From NCBI GenBank assembly GCA_024138015.1, contig JAMXBB010000001.1, forward strand, positions 87,853,872 through 87,917,871: DNA of 64,000 bases. Reading direction: 5' to 3'. Made by a program: the position numbers and the translations under genes. The notes beneath the pieces were generated by a model. That model saw nothing but the letters and a program-made list of their open reading frames with translations. It was not told where the DNA came from and did no database searches. Origin of the DNA: Lumnitzera littorea (lineage: Eukaryota > Streptophyta > Magnoliopsida > Myrtales > Combretaceae). This document shows, piece after piece, positions 10,440 to 23,700 of the stretch (position 1 is the stretch's first letter; each line of letters starts with the position of its first letter).

Positions 10440-13400
10440 GTTTCATACCACCTGTAAGGTAAATAATCAAGTGTGTGCCTCATTGTGGATAGTGGGAGTT
10501 GTACTAATGTAACATTGGTTAATCATATTTCAAAATTGAAGTTGTTGACTGTTGCACATCCAAAGCCGTATAAGTTATACTAGTTGAGTGAGAAAAGAGC
10601 ATTACATATCACTCGGCAAATACTATTACCGATCACTATAAAGAATTACTCTAACCAGATTCTCTGTAACGTATTGCTCATGTGTGCTTCCTATGTGTTA
10701 CTAGGTAGATCGTGGCTGTTTAATAGGAAAGTTATCCATGACGGCTACAAGAATACGTACATGTTCAAGAAAGATAGCCAAAAGATCACATTAAACCCGA
10801 TGCCACCGAGAGAAGTTAATAAATTGTAAACAAAACTTGCTCACGGATTGAAGAAGACTTTGGTGATGAGTAAAGTAGAGCTTCGATAGGCCATCAATGC
10901 TGACGAGCTGACCCTCATATTGGTTAGGCGACTATTAGAAATGAAAGAGTGAGGTGAACTATCCTAAGAAATCAAAGAGTTGCTAGATGAGTACGCCAAC
11001 CTGTTCCCAAAACAGTTACTTGAGGGGTTACCCCATACTTGAGGCATAGAGCACTACATTGACTTATTACTCGATGCCATACTGTCGAATAAGCCAGCCT
11101 ATCAGATGAATCCCGAACAGGCTTCTAAGTTCCAATGTCAAGTTAATGAGTTGCTAGAGAAAGGATATGTTAGAGAAAGTCTCAACTCTTGCGCTGTGCC
11201 AACGCTTTTAATGCCAAAAAAGGATAAAACTCGATGGATGTGTGTAGATAGTCGAGTCATGAACAAGATTACTATCAAGTACAGATATCTTATCCCAAGA
11301 TTGGAAGATATGCTAGATGAATTGAGTGGAGCTAAAATTTTCAACAAGATTGATCTTAAATCTAGCTACCATCAAATTCGCATGAAGCTAGGAGACAAGT
11401 AGAAAATGGCATTCAAGACTTGACATGGATTATATGAATGGATGATCATGCCCTTCGACTTATTGAATGCCTCAGGCACTTTTATGAGACTAATGAATCA
11501 TGTGTTAAGACATTTGATCGGGAAGTATGTTGTGGTGTACTTTGATGATATCTTAGTCTACAGTGCCGACATGCTGAGTCATTGTGAACATCTCCGAGCC
11601 ATTCTAGATATCCTCCGTGTTGAGAGATTATTTGACAATCTTAAGAAGTGTTGCTTTTGCCAGGAGGAAGTGGTATTCTTGGGATATGTAGTCAGTAGAA
11701 GAGACTTATGAGTGGATGACGAGAAGATCTGAGCAATTATCAAGTAGCCGACTCTTACTACTTGTGCCGACGTGTGAAGTTTCCATGGACTGGTTTCATT
11801 CTATAGATGATTCATTAGGAATTTCAACACCTTCGCCGCACTACTTACTAAGCTAACGAAGAAAAACACCGACTTTCAATGGGGAGAAAGGGAGGAGAAG
11901 AGCTTTGCTGAGATAAAAGAAAGATTGACCTCTGCTTCGGTGTTAGTTTTACCTACTTCAAGAAAATATTTGAGCCAAAATGTGACGCATCAAGCATTGG
12001 AATAGGCGTTATCCTAATGTAAGAAGGTCGACCAAATGCCTTCTATAGCAAGAAGCTTAGAGGATAGCAATTAAATTACTCTGTGTATGACAAGGGACTC
12101 TTGGCACTAGTTTAAGCACTGTAAGTATGGTAGCATTATTTATTGCCAAGAGAATTTGTCATATATACTGACCATAAGTCGTTGAGGTACCTCTAAAGTC
12201 AGACGAAGTTATCAAAGCGACAAACGAGATGGGTTGCATTCCTTGAAGGATTAAATTTTATAATAAAATATAAACAAGGAAAGAGTAATGTAGTTGCAAA
12301 TACTCTTTTGAGAAGACATGCACTTTTGATTGAATTGCAAACTAAATTGTTAGGGTTTACAAGTATCAAAGAACAGTATTTTAAGGACCCACACTTTGGA
12401 CTCATAATTATGCAGTGCGTCGATGGAAAAACAGTTGACAAGTATCATATGGAGGATGGCTACTCTTTCTGAGGTAGAAAATTATGTGTGCCAACTTGTT
12501 CCCTAAGGGAGTTGTTGATCAGGGAAGTCTATAGTGGAGGACTATCCAATATTTTGGGAAGAAAAGGACATATGAATTGCTAAGTGGTCGATTCTTTTGG
12601 CTAAGAATGAGGCAAGATGTGCACCGAGTTGTTAAGAGCTGTACCATGTGTAAAAGGGCGAAGTGCCGAGCCGAAAAGGGGAAAGTAATGTCATTGCATG
12701 TTTTGACAAAACCATATATCAAATTGAGTATGAACTTTGTTCTCGAATTACCATGAACTACCCGAGGTAAAGATTCTGCAATGGTTGTCGTAGATTGGTT
12801 CAGTAAGATAGCACACTTTGTACCCTGCTCTAAAACTAACGATGCTTTGACTATTGTTACTCTTTTCTTGCAAAAGATTGTGTGATTACATGGTATGCTG
12901 AAAAGTGTAGTCTCTGATAGGGACCCGAAGTTTTTAAGCCATTTCTGGAGGACCTTGTGGCATCAAATTGGGATCGAACTACTATTCAGTACTTCTTATC
13001 ATCCTCAAATCGACAACCAAACAGAGGTGATTAATCGCACTTTGAGATCACTGCTCCGAGCTACGGTAGGTAAGAACTTGGTTGATTGGGACATTTGCTT
13101 ATCAGTAGTCGAATTTGCTTACAACCGAACAGTACATGATACCACCAAATAGACCCCCTTTGAGGTTATCTATGGTTTCAATCTCGAGTTGCCCCTTGAT
13201 CACACCCCTATACTTGTACTTACACAAGAGGACCTTGACGCAAGAGCTAAAGTACAATTCCTGCGGTACATTTACGATAAAGTCACTCAACACATCGATC
13301 AAGCTACCAGACATTTGTGAGAGAAGGCCAAGGGTAGGATGGCTAAATAATATCAAGTGAGAGACATGGTGTGGCTACACCTAAGCAAGGAGAGGTTTTT

Positions 13401-13575
13401 GAGCAAGAGGAGGAATAAACTATCCCCAAAGGCTAAAGGACCTTTCAGAATCCCCCAAAAGATCAATGATAATGCCTACAGATTGGAGTTAGCCAAAGAC
13501 TATGGAGTTTCTGACACCTTTCACATTGCTGACCTCAATCCATATAACCTTGATAGAGAGCTGATCGAAGACTAA
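10440..13575 (+). pseudogene. Ty3/gypsy pol relic (protease, RT, RNase H, integrase)
   Basis: The aspartic protease motif LIVDSGSCTN is readable near 10480. Reverse transcriptase runs from about 11050 to 11740, with the catalytic YFDD at 11538-11549. RNase H follows at about 11770-12400. Integrase has a zinc-binding segment near 12610-12660 (HRVV...CTMC), a catalytic core with SDRDPKF (12910) and a glutamate in NQTEVINRTL (13020). A C-terminal GPF module and the motif VSDTFHIADLNPY end the frame (13575). The first core aspartate is asparagine (MNFVLEL, about 12730). Stops at 11401, 11709 and elsewhere, plus frameshifts, make it non-functional. Confidence 0.85.
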
Positions 13576-13613
13576 TAAGATTTGATCCCAAATCCAAATC
13601 AACTTGAATGGAA

Positions 13614-14469
13614 TGATAGGAATCAGGTTGTTGGGCCTTTGACCGGCAGCCAAGCTCAAGGATTGGAAGGCTTGGCAAGGCGAATTCTTCTGCTCCAGCC
13701 GACTCCTGCCGAGGCCGATTACCTCCTTATCGACCCATTCTGCATGCCGAGCTGAATGATTACCTATTTCTCACAAGTAGTGTACTAAGATGCAGAAGAT
13801 CGAGACAATAACTAATCCTTGTTCTCATTTATACCAAGCCAATCATGTACTTAGCATCACCTTTGTTGAGACAAAGGATCCAGGCTAACTAGGTTACCCC
13901 TAGTCGAACAAGCAAGCTGACTGTACTTTCTTATTCGCATCTTCCAACAGCATCACCATATGTATAGAATCATATGTAGAATCTGTTACACCAATGATTA
14001 TTTTTCCTGAATATTTATTTTTATCCTTTTGTATCTTATACATTACTTCCTTAGGAAATGCCATTTTTGTCTTTTCCCTTTTGGGTAAGTTATCCTAACT
14101 TATGGATATAAATACCCTTGTAATTGTAGTAACAAGCAAATTGATTATCATTAATACACTTGAGTATTTCCTTCCTTGCATAAATACTACTTGTTTACTC
14201 TCGGCATCACTCTTATCTTAACCCTTGAGTAAGGCTATATGACGAGTAACTTTACCAGACTAATTCATGTGTCATATCGAATTGTGTCGTAAATCCTTAG
14301 AAGTTCCATTGATGCGTCATATCCTCTAGAGTTGTTCGTAGGATTTTTCTTACTCTTCATTCGCATTAGTCCTTTCCGTACATTCCCTATTACTTTCCTC
14401 TTGAGCTTTTTGCAAGTTTGAACCTATCCAGCTACCGACCTTGTCTGTTCTTGGTCATGGTTTGCATCA
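13614..14469 (+). repeat. 3' LTR of the plus-strand Ty3/gypsy element (856 bp)
   Basis: It starts TGATAGGAATC and ends TTTGCATCA, and is clearly similar along its length to the LTRs at 34894-35750 and 40337-41192 and to the solo LTR at 17667-18462. A TATA-like TATAAATAC lies at about 14106, fitting the LTR promoter. The purine tract just before it (GAATGGAA) is a decayed polypurine tract. Pol-like coding sequence continues a little way into the LTR, as in the sister copy. Confidence 0.8.
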
Positions 14470-14672
14470 AGAAGACTATGTGAGAATTTCGTGATGTTCA
14501 TGATTTGGTGAGTTAAATGAGTTTAAGAAAAAATCACTGCTAAGTCTATTAAGGTTATAGAGTTGCAATTCTCAATGTTATAGAGTTGCCATTCTAGGAG
14601 ATTCTTGATGATGTGATTCATAGCTATTAAGGTAGATAGACTGTTGTTGAGATCGGGTTTTTTTTTTTTTTT

Positions 14673-15027
14673 GGGAAATTGCAAATAACCCCTTTAAACT
14701 TTGACTTAGGTGAGGATTGACCTCCTAAATTTTCAAAGTATGGTTTTTGATCCTTTAAACATTAATAAATTAGCAACATAAAGGATATTTCCCTTTTTAG
14801 TTAAAAAAAATCACACTATGATCAAACTTTAGGACATCTTAAAGTATATTTTGATAAGTTTAGGGGGTATTTGTATACCAAAATCAAAATTTAAGTGGGT
14901 TATTTACAAACTATGGGGGTCGTTTGCTAATTTATTAAAGTTTACTGGTTAAAAATCACACTTTGAAAGTTTAAGGGGTCAGTTTGCACATAAGTCAAAG
15001 TTTAGTGAGGTTATTTTACATTTTCCC
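14673..15027. mobile_element. Foldback MITE, 355 bp
   Basis: The sequence starts GGGAAATTGCAAATAACCCC and ends GGTTATTTTACATTTTCCC. Each half is an imperfect inverted copy of the other for well over 100 bases (for example AAACTTTGACTTAG against its complement near 14990). The short units AAACTTT and TTAAGGGGT recur. It has no coding capacity. A poly-T run abuts the left end, so the target duplication cannot be fixed. It would fold into one long hairpin. Confidence 0.7.
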
Positions 15028-15829
15028 CTTTTAAAGTTAAAAAATAGTTCAAAAATATTAATTCACTCTATCACATGAAATGACTACAAAAAAATAAACA
15101 TGTATATATAAATACATATACATTTATATTTATAAAGTTAGGGAATGAAAAGGTATAGTCTCTAAATAGATTAACAAAAAAAGAAAAAAAAAACAAAAGA
15201 GAACACTATGCTAAAACTAATGAACTTCCTTCATCCCATTCTTTGTCAATTACATCCTATTTGTATTGTATGGAATTTAATTTGTATATCTAAAGGGAGT
15301 TTTAACAATTGGATTTATAAATTAGGATGAGGAAAGGTAGCCTAGTGTATAAAACCAATGAGCTCTGCCAATAAGGCTAACACTTGAGGAAAATTCGATA
15401 TTCTACCTTTTGGATTTCACACAACTTATTTAGAAGTTCCTACTTCCTATTCGGTGTCAAGAACATCAAATCCTTCTACTAAAATTTTCCAATATGTTGA
15501 TTGATCGCTACAACCCTTTCTAATGTGATTTAGAATGCAATTTGAATTAATCAATGCTTTCATGTTTTATTTCCTAACCTTGTTTTTGTTCTAAGCCAAT
15601 TTGCAAACTTCTCGCTAACTTATACCATAAAACCTTCAACATCATGCTTTTTCCTCATAAAGAAACTAAAAACTTCAGAAGTTTGATCTCGTATTCTTTG
15701 CTCTGTGAAATGTCAAATGGTTATGATCATTTAATTTATTTGAGCCTTTTGAGATGCTGCCAATGATTTAGTCTATGCTTTCTCAGTAGATCTTATTTGG
15801 ACCATCTTCACAGTCATCATCATCAACTT

Positions 15830-16748
15830 TGTCAAGACACAAATTTTCATTTATTTTTTTTTTTGTTTTTCTTAACTTGATTTAAACTAAATCATGTGTC
15901 TATTTAGTTGATTTAGTTTAAACTCTCAACTTAAGTTAAAGAAAACCCGGTTTCTTTATTTTTGAAAAACTTTGGAGTCACTAACTAGTAGAATCGAGAA
16001 AGGTGATTAAATTAGAACTAATTAGATAAATTGATTCTAATTTAACCATTAGCATACGTTTTAAAAACCTTTGAAAAATTTTTTAGGAAACCAGATATCG
16101 TAGGTTTGGGTGCTACCCTATTAAATCATAAATAAGTACCACCTTAACCCTCTCAATTTAATTTAATTTTTCAAGATACCCTTTTTAATATTAAAGAACA
16201 ATTTCTATTTACAAATAAACAAATTATATTTTTTTACCCAAAAAAGAAAAAAAATCTATTTATTTAAAAGTGGTGAAAATAAGTTTTTTCATATTTTAAG
16301 TTGCTCCAATATTGTTTATAGGTGTCTATGAACCTATTATTTAGGATCAGACTTTCACGGTTTGTTTGAAAAAATTTTTAAATGAGTTTATTTTAATTTT
16401 GAAAACAACTAACCTGATTTATGTTTTTAACCATTTGATTTTATCTTAAGAAACTTTCTAGAAAAAGAGTCTTGATTTTTGAAAGTTCATTTTTAAGAAA
16501 TTCTAAAGAAAATCCTAAAATTTATTCTTTTTTTTTTTTTTCAATTATAATCTTTTTTCTAAGTGGTAGAAAAAAAAATCTTTTTTTAACACAAAAAAGA
16601 ACCTTTTTTTATTATTTCTTTTTTATTTTCCTTATTTTTTTATTCACTAATATGAAGAGAAGGTTAAAATACTTAATTTATGTGTGTCAATTGAAAAATA
16701 AATCTTTGTAAAGGATTTTTTTTCTTTGTCGAATTAGAAGATAAATTA

Positions 16749-16781
<33 letters not shown>

Positions 16782-19181
16782 GTAAAATGCAAAGGGGCCG
16801 AACCTAAATTTAACATGCGGGTCAAATTTGGGCGCAAAAATGGGTTGGATAAAAGTTACAAACCAGGTTGCCTAGCAATTAGTGGGTAGAAGAAAGGGAA
16901 GAAACAAGCAGTGGTCGAGGGAGCTCTTCGGGGTGGTTTTAGTAACTGAAACAAGTGGGGAAGGGGCATTTCATGTGTTTCTTATTTGATGAATGGGGAT
17001 TTAGTGATGGAGCAATGGTGTTTCAAGGTAGTTTAGATGGTGGTTAAAGAGTGGCAGTAGTGGCTAGAGGGAGAATGGTGTTGAAGAGTTGCTATGGTGG
17101 CCCATGAGGGAAGAGAAGTGGTTGGCTTGGTGTTTTGGGGCATGACAAGTGTTGTGGTGAGGTTGACTTCGAGTAGGGTATGGTGGTTAATGACGATGGC
17201 TAGGGTTTGGCTTAGTATGGTCGTAGGTTGTGACAAGGGGCATGGCGAAGCTTGATATGGGTTGTTTACAAGAGCTTAGGGAGTGGGGAAGCTAACTATG
17301 ATAGTAGCTTTGCTTGAAGGGCTTTAAACTCATACAAATTCTACAGAGAGAGAGAATGGCCATGAGTTATAAGGTTAGAGAGAAAACTTGAGAGACATAG
17401 ATTGAGAGTATCAAAGTGAGAGCTTGATGATGGAATTGAGACAAGCATCACCTATTTATGCAAGTTCTAGCTTAATTAAACATGGAAGGAGCTTAAATGT
17501 TTGAATTAGACATTTATGTGGGTTTGAATGTCAATCTCAATTTCAAAGGAAAAAAGCAAGATATTTGAGTGAATGATATGCATAAATAGTGATACACTTG
17601 CTTCTACAGGAGGAAGCTTCCAAATCTTCCTTTAATGCTCGAATTTGAAAATCATGGTGGACCTAGTGATAGAAATCAAGCTACTGAGCCTTTGACCTAT
17701 AGCTAAGTCCGAGGACTGGAAGGCTTGGCAAGGCAGATTCTTTTACTCCAATTAACTCTTGCTAAAGCCGAGTACTTCTTTGCCAAGTCACTCTTTATGC
17801 CTAGCCAAATGATTGCCTATTTGTTGGAGATTATGTGTTGAGAAACAATATGCCGAGAGAGACTCTAGATTGATCCTTAGCCACCCCTGCTTGGACAAGC
17901 AACCTATCCATATACTTTTGACCACATCCTTCAATGACCTCGCCAATGTATCATTACCACGTGTAGAATCTGCTCCACTCACCATTATTTTTATGGAATA
18001 TTTATTTTTACCCTTTTGTATTCTTGTACATTACTTTTTTAGGGTAACACCTTTTTTGTCCTTTCCTTTTTGGGCATGTTGTCCTAAATTCTCGGGTATA
18101 AATACCTTTGTACTTGTAATTGTAACAATTAGATTGATTATCATTAATATACTTGATTATTTCCTTCCTTGCATAAACACTGCTTGTTTAGTCTTGGCAT
18201 CACTTTTATCTTAACCCTTAAGCAAGGCTAGGTGGTGAGCAATCTCACCGGACCGATTCGTGCATCATATCAAATTATGTCATAAGTCCTTAAAAGCTTC
18301 ATTAGTGCATCATATCCGCTTGAGTTATTCATAGGTTTTTGCTTACTCTTTATTCACATTAGTCCTTTTCGCACATTCCCCATTACTCTTCTTTTGAGCT
18401 TTTTGCAAGATTAGACTCATTCAGTAACCGGTCTTGTCTATTCTTGGTCATGGTTCACATCAACTAGAATCTTGGATACTAAATTTTTCCCAATTTTCAT
18501 TATACGATTGGATGAAATCACAAAGAAAAATGGATAAAAAATGAGGTGGCAAAAGCTATCTAGAAAGGAAAGAGGAGAAGAGATTCGTGTGGCCATAGAA
18601 GCCGCAACTCTAAGCCTTGAAAGAAATACGGTGCCATGAGTACCTGTCTAGGGTTGCACTTGGTTTTTTCCTAAGCTTTAAGCCTAGCTTAATTTAAAAC
18701 TAATCTGGCCTTCTTTTTTTTTTTTTTTCAAATTTTCTTCTCTCTTTTTTATTATCACTAAACTGAGCTTAATCCAAAATTTAACCCAAATTGATCGATA
18801 ATAGGCCATGTACACACATGTTAAAATAAATCAATTTTCAAACTATACCTAATTGAACCGTTTTAAGACTCTCAATTAAAAAATTAATTTAGGTTTAAAT
18901 ATTCTCAAATATGACCCAAAATTGCTAAATCACATATGTATACTTTTGACTCTATTTGACCTTAAAAATAAAGTGAACCTATCCTTATGACTCAAGAATT
19001 CTAAAAATGACCTAATACACTTTTTTTTTCCTTCTTTCTTTATGTATTTTCCTAAATTTTCTTTTTTTTTTTGGAATTTTTGAAATTTCCTTTTTTTTGT
19101 GTTTTTTTTTTAATTAGGACCTCTTTCTTTTATTCTAAAAGAAATTGTAAAATTACAAAGGGCAAAAATGAGACGTCTATA
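15830..19181 (-). repeat. 3' LTR of the Ogre/Tat-like element, interrupted by a solo LTR
   Basis: It runs from TGTCAAGACAC to AGACGTCTATA and matches 25151-29045. Shared landmarks are the ACTTAAGTTAAAG stretch (15930), the AT-rich poly-T block (16490-16640), a GTCAAATTTGGGC stretch (16830), GGTGGTTAAAGAGTGG (17040) and the tail after 18463. A Ty3/gypsy solo LTR lies within it at 17667-18462. An AAT-type trinucleotide run (about 16752-16779) sits where the partner has an AAAT-rich run. Confidence 0.7.
17667..18462 (+). repeat. Solo LTR of the window's Ty3/gypsy family (796 bp)
   Basis: It starts TGATAGAAATC and ends TTCACATCA, and is similar throughout to the LTR at 13614-14469. The similarity includes the TATA-like stretch GGGTATAAATACC (18093) and the shared tail TTCTTGGTCATGGTT. 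Flanks are CCTAG on the left and ACTAG on the right. The paired LTR carries the uninterrupted site GCTAG at 28166-28170, which proves insertion and identifies the 5 bp duplication. The absence of any internal region implies LTR-LTR recombination. The frame 17813-18214 is a chance reading through the LTR. Confidence 0.85.
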
Positions 19182-19575
19182 GTTACTCTTATTTATGGTG
19201 AAGTTTAAGTAAAATTTTATTAAAAAGATAAAAGAGACACCATTTTTTTCTTGAGGATAAAGTTCTCTAAGAAGTGTTGCAATTGGCTAATTATCCTAAG
19301 CTTGATCCAATGGAGATTTGATGAATAGTGAAAGATATTTTGCATGAGAAAGAGAGTGCTCTAAGAGTTAGCCAAGATGCAAGAATGGGTTTTTAAAATG
19401 GTATAATGCCCAACGAGTTGACTATAACCTTAGAAAGTTCTAAATGAAGAGAAGCACTTTCAAAGTTGACAAGACCCTAAAAGTAATATTAAGGGAAGGT
19501 TAGTGCCCTAAGAGTTGGCAAGTCCCTTACAATGGAAGTGTTCTACGAGTTAGCTAACTTAAGTAAGAGTATTTC

Positions 19576-20340
19576 TAGAGGACTAGCAACCTTAAATGAG
19601 AAAGTCAATTGAAACCTAGTTATGCTCTTTTAAGTTGACTAACCTAGGCAGCGGCATCTCTAAGGGACTAGCAACCCTAACTAAGAAATTGATTTGAAAC
19701 CTAGTACTGCTCTTGTGAGCTGACTGATCTAGGTTGGAGCATCTCTAAGGGACTAGCAAACTTAAATGAGAAATTGATTTGAAACTTAATAGTGCTCCTT
19801 TGAGCTAACTAAGCTAGGTGGGAACATCTCTAAAGGACTAGCAATCCTAACTGAGAAATTGATTTGAAACTTAGTAATGCCCTTCTAAGCTAACTAACTT
19901 AGGCGAGAGTATCTTTAAGGAACTAACAACCTTAAAATCGAAAATCAATTTGGAACCTAGTCATGCTCGTCCAAGCTGACTAACCTAGGCAAAAACGTCT
20001 CTAAAAGACTAGTACCCTAAATGAGAATCGAATTAAAACCTAGTTATGCTTTTCTAAGTTGACTAACTTAAGTGAGAGCATCACTAAAAGACTAACAACT
20101 CTAAATGAGAATCAATTTAAAACTTGGTAATGCTCCTTTAAGTTAACTAACCTAGGCGAAAGCATCACTAAAAGATTAGCAACCCTAAATGAGAATAAAT
20201 TTGAAACTTAGTAGTGCTCCTCTAAGCTGACTAACATGAGTGGGAGCGTCACTAAAAGACTAACAACCCTAATTGAAACCTGGTAATGGTCCTTTAAGTT
20301 GACTAACCTAGGTAGGAAAAACACTATTTGAGCTTACTAA
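19576..20340. repeat. Tandem repeat array, about 85 bp period
   Basis: The anchor GACTAGCAAC or a close variant recurs at 19581, 19666, 19751, 19836, 19920, 20007, 20090, 20174 and 20258, which gives spacings of 83-87 bases. Each unit also carries GAGAAATTGATTTGAAACCTAG and a TAACTTAGGCGAGAGCATC-type segment in variant form. Divergence between units is noticeable, so the array is old. Tandem arrays are common in the interior of Ogre/Tat elements. Confidence 0.85.
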
Positions 20341-20349
20341 ATCCTGAAA

Positions 20350-20715
20350 GTTGGCTGGAATGGGGGAAAACACCTTATGAGCTAACTAAGACCTTAAAAA
20401 AGATTATTGAAAGGGAAAACGCCCTACAAGCTAGCTAAAGACTTTAGGAAAGATTGACAAAGGGGAAGTGTCTTACAGGTTAGCTAAGACTCTAAAAGAA
20501 ATTGGTGAATCAGGCTAGTGCTTTATGAGCTAGTTAGAACCTTAAAGGAGATGTGAACTAGGATAATGCTCTATGAGTTAGCTAAAACCATAATGGAGAT
20601 AAACGAAGAGAAATTGAAGAAGGGGAGTACCCTATGGGCTGGCTTAAGACCTTGAAGGAGAATTGATGAAAGAAAAGCATCGTATAGGCTAGCTAGGGCC
20701 CCAAGTGGTGATTTA
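20350..20715. repeat. Degenerate tandem repeats, about 60-65 bp period
   Basis: The phrase 'GCCCTA(C/T)AAGCTAGCTAAGAC' recurs in variant form about six times (for example near 20370, 20430, 20490, 20530, 20570 and 20630), each followed by an A/G-rich segment. It follows the 85 bp array directly and shares the GCTAACTAAG core, so it may be a shortened derivative. Confidence 0.55.
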
Positions 20716-23700
20716 AGAAGCAAAAGGGGGGAATGCAACCAATTTGAAAAACCTCTTGACTTGAAAAAAATTTTATAAATAAGGAATTTGTTGATTGAAA
20801 ACTATTTTTTTATGAAAAAGGCATTTAGGATAAGGTCCCTTGATTTGAAAAAAAGAGTTATTGGACATCGATTGTGAGGAAAACTACATCAGGGAGAATG
20901 ACTTGAATCGATAAGGTCAACTTAAAATGTATGACTGTATTGAAAGAAAGCAAATGATTTGGTTTGAAAGCTTGGCCACTAAGGCTAACATGAATTTGGA
21001 AATGAATGGAGAAACTTGTAACAAGCCTTTACCTTTTCTATCTCTTTTCTTTATTTTCCTTACTCATTTCTTTTTTTTTTTTTTTGAAAAGTTTGCTAAT
21101 AGGTACAAATTCTTCTTAAGAAGCAAAAACTATAACCACTCTCCTCTTTAATAACCATATGGGGCATTTTATATTAGTTTCAGTTAATGAAAATATCTTT
21201 TGATCCTAATACCGATAGCACGTTGACCTTCTTAGTAGGGCCTTATGATTTTAAACAATCCTTTCCTAAGGAAATGATAACTTACAATTAGTTCAGTAAA
21301 AAAGGACTTCCTTATACACTCTCGATTTAGATTTTGCTCTTAACTACTATTCCAAAAAATATGGTTCAATTTGTAAGTGATACCCCCTAATCAATCTGTT
21401 AAGTCTTTTTTGGTTTATCATTGCGACATTTGGTTTTTGGTCAAACTATTTCAAGAAAGATTAATGAAATGCCTATTTTGAAAATTTTACTTATTCATCC
21501 CGAGTTTACAAGTCAAGAATCATCTAAGAAAAACTAGAACTGTACTTACCCTGGTTTTAAAAATTATTTTTATTTAAGATAAATTATTTCGTATGATAAA
21601 AAGAGTTTTTATTGAGTGTGGGTTATTATGGATGAGAATGCCTCATGTCTATGATTTAAGATTTGTAAAGAAGCCTTGTGCTTATGTTTTAGATTGTATT
21701 TGAAGGCTTTACACTATAGGAATCGAAAAGTGATTTAGAATGGGTATAAAGGCTTTATGCTTTCGAGGATTTTCGAGCTTTGATTCCGAGCTCTTTTCAT
21801 AACTTTGTTTTGCTGACCTTGTTAGGATAAGGTATACCCTTTTGGGCTCTTTTTATTGCATTCAAACTTGATTTTCTAACCTTTCTTTTTTCCTTTCTTC
21901 CTTTTTTCTTCTTCTTTTCTTCTTTTTTTTTTTATTATTTTGCCTCCTTTTTGTTATTTTGCTCCTTTCTCTTTTCCCAAAAGTAATTATCTCTACAGTT
22001 GAGTCTTTGTCTTTGAGAAATTGAAGGCCCTAAATCCAAGGACTTTGAGTGTATGGGCTTAGGTGAAGTATGTATAAGCTTAAGGTGTTTTAAAAAGGCA
22101 TTGGCTCTTGTTCATTTCAAAGAAAATAACTTATTAGAAATAGAAAATTACCTTTGAAGTGATGCTACTAGAGTAAGCATAAACTAGTTTTTATCCTTTT
22201 CCCTTGATTAATAACCCTAACCTCCAAATTGCCCTATTGCAAGGTGGTTCTTAACATTGTTTGAATTTGAAAACACTCTAAATTAGCTCAATAGAGTTGA
22301 CAAAGGTTAATTGTGTTTGGGATTTGAAAATGAATACTTAACTTCATTTTATTCGATATATTAAGTTTAAAATGGACCTCCTTTAAGGAACGAGTCTAAA
22401 AATTGTCATCATGATGTCACTTGACTCTCAAAGTGTTTAAGGGTTAGTATGTGGGATGTAGATTGCCTTTTTTTTCATTCTAAAACTTTTAAAATTGAGT
22501 TACCATTTTCCTAGGTAAGAGTCCATGTTGATTTGCCTAAGGGTGAAAATTAACTTTACCCCTTAGTTTCTTGAAATGTTCCTTAAAACATGCCCCAATG
22601 AAAAGACATTTTTCATTCTATTTGAGTTCAAAATTAAATTTTAAAGACTAAAAGCCCCAAACTTTTCATGTTTGTGATGCCTTAAGTAGATAATTGCCTC
22701 AAACTTATAAGTCTTATTGCCCCTTGGCTTTCATATTTGTTTATAGGCTTAGTTCTTTAAATTTAAATGGGTTAATATTGACGTCTTTTGAGGTAGAGGA
22801 GCTATGGATTGCATTTTTGTTTAGACCAAGGGTCAAGTTGAGGCTGTATTCGACTTCATGTTTTGACTTGGTTTATTATTATGCTTAGTTTTCTTAATAG
22901 ACTAAGGGTTTTCAGTTGGTTTGGCTGCCTTGATGGGCTGAGTTTTGGGTCAACTATGTTTAAGGTTAGCTGCCATAACAAGATAAGGGTTTTGGGTTGG
23001 CTGCCATAACAGGCCAACAATTTTGGTTTGTCTTTAATCTTATAAGAATTTGTAATCATTAGCAATTTTTCTTTCTTTTTTTTTTTGTTTTCCTTCTTTT
23101 TCTTTTGTGAGAGATAAAGATAAGGCTTTATTTTTACAGAAATCATGCGATCAAATTACAAATAAGGGTAGGTAATGCATCTCTAGAGTTGGATACATGG
23201 AGAGAGACCACAATGAAGCAAAACAAAAGGAAACAAAGAAAAGTTAGCAAAGTCCAGGCAGCTCCTAGCTAGATATGATACACTAATTGATCCTACTCGG
23301 CCTACAATCCGTTGGATATGACTTACTAGTCCAAAGTGAAGGGTTACGTGCCATTATTTCTTACTAAAAGGAATAAATAAGAGTTTAAGGGTAACAAGAA
23401 CACTAGGTTGCTCGAAGAGAAACTTGAATAAATTATGATAATGAAGTTGATGTCTACATACAATTAAGTGGGCGTTTATATACTCATCCACTAGGGTTAT
23501 TTTACATGTATGAAAAGACTAAAAGGGTATTTTTATAATTAGGTTATATAATACATACTAAAAAAGATAGAAGAGATAAAGAATATTCAATATAAAAAGT
23601 AAAAAATCCTTCTAGGATGTTATGCTAGAAGATACATTTTGTTTGGTGGTTGGACATTAGGAATATGGTATAAAGTGGATGAAAAGAAGAAACGAGAAAG

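Larger units (their letters stand above)
9250..14469 (+). mobile_element. Ty3/gypsy LTR retrotransposon, plus strand, 5'-truncated and decayed
   Basis: Gag, protease, reverse transcriptase, RNase H and integrase can be read in this order, followed by a 3' LTR at 13614-14469. Integrase after RNase H defines Ty3/gypsy order. The same family is present complete at 34894-41192 on the other strand, and 17667-18462 is a solo LTR of it. No 5' LTR or primer site is found upstream of the gag start, where the sequence changes abruptly at about 9250. Many stops and frameshifts show an old, dead copy. Nothing host-derived is visible inside. Confidence 0.85.

Noticed and set aside
19576..20715. CRISPR-like array because of regular spacing
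   Set aside because: Units are diverged and contiguous, without identical short repeats and unique spacers, in a plant nuclear retroelement.
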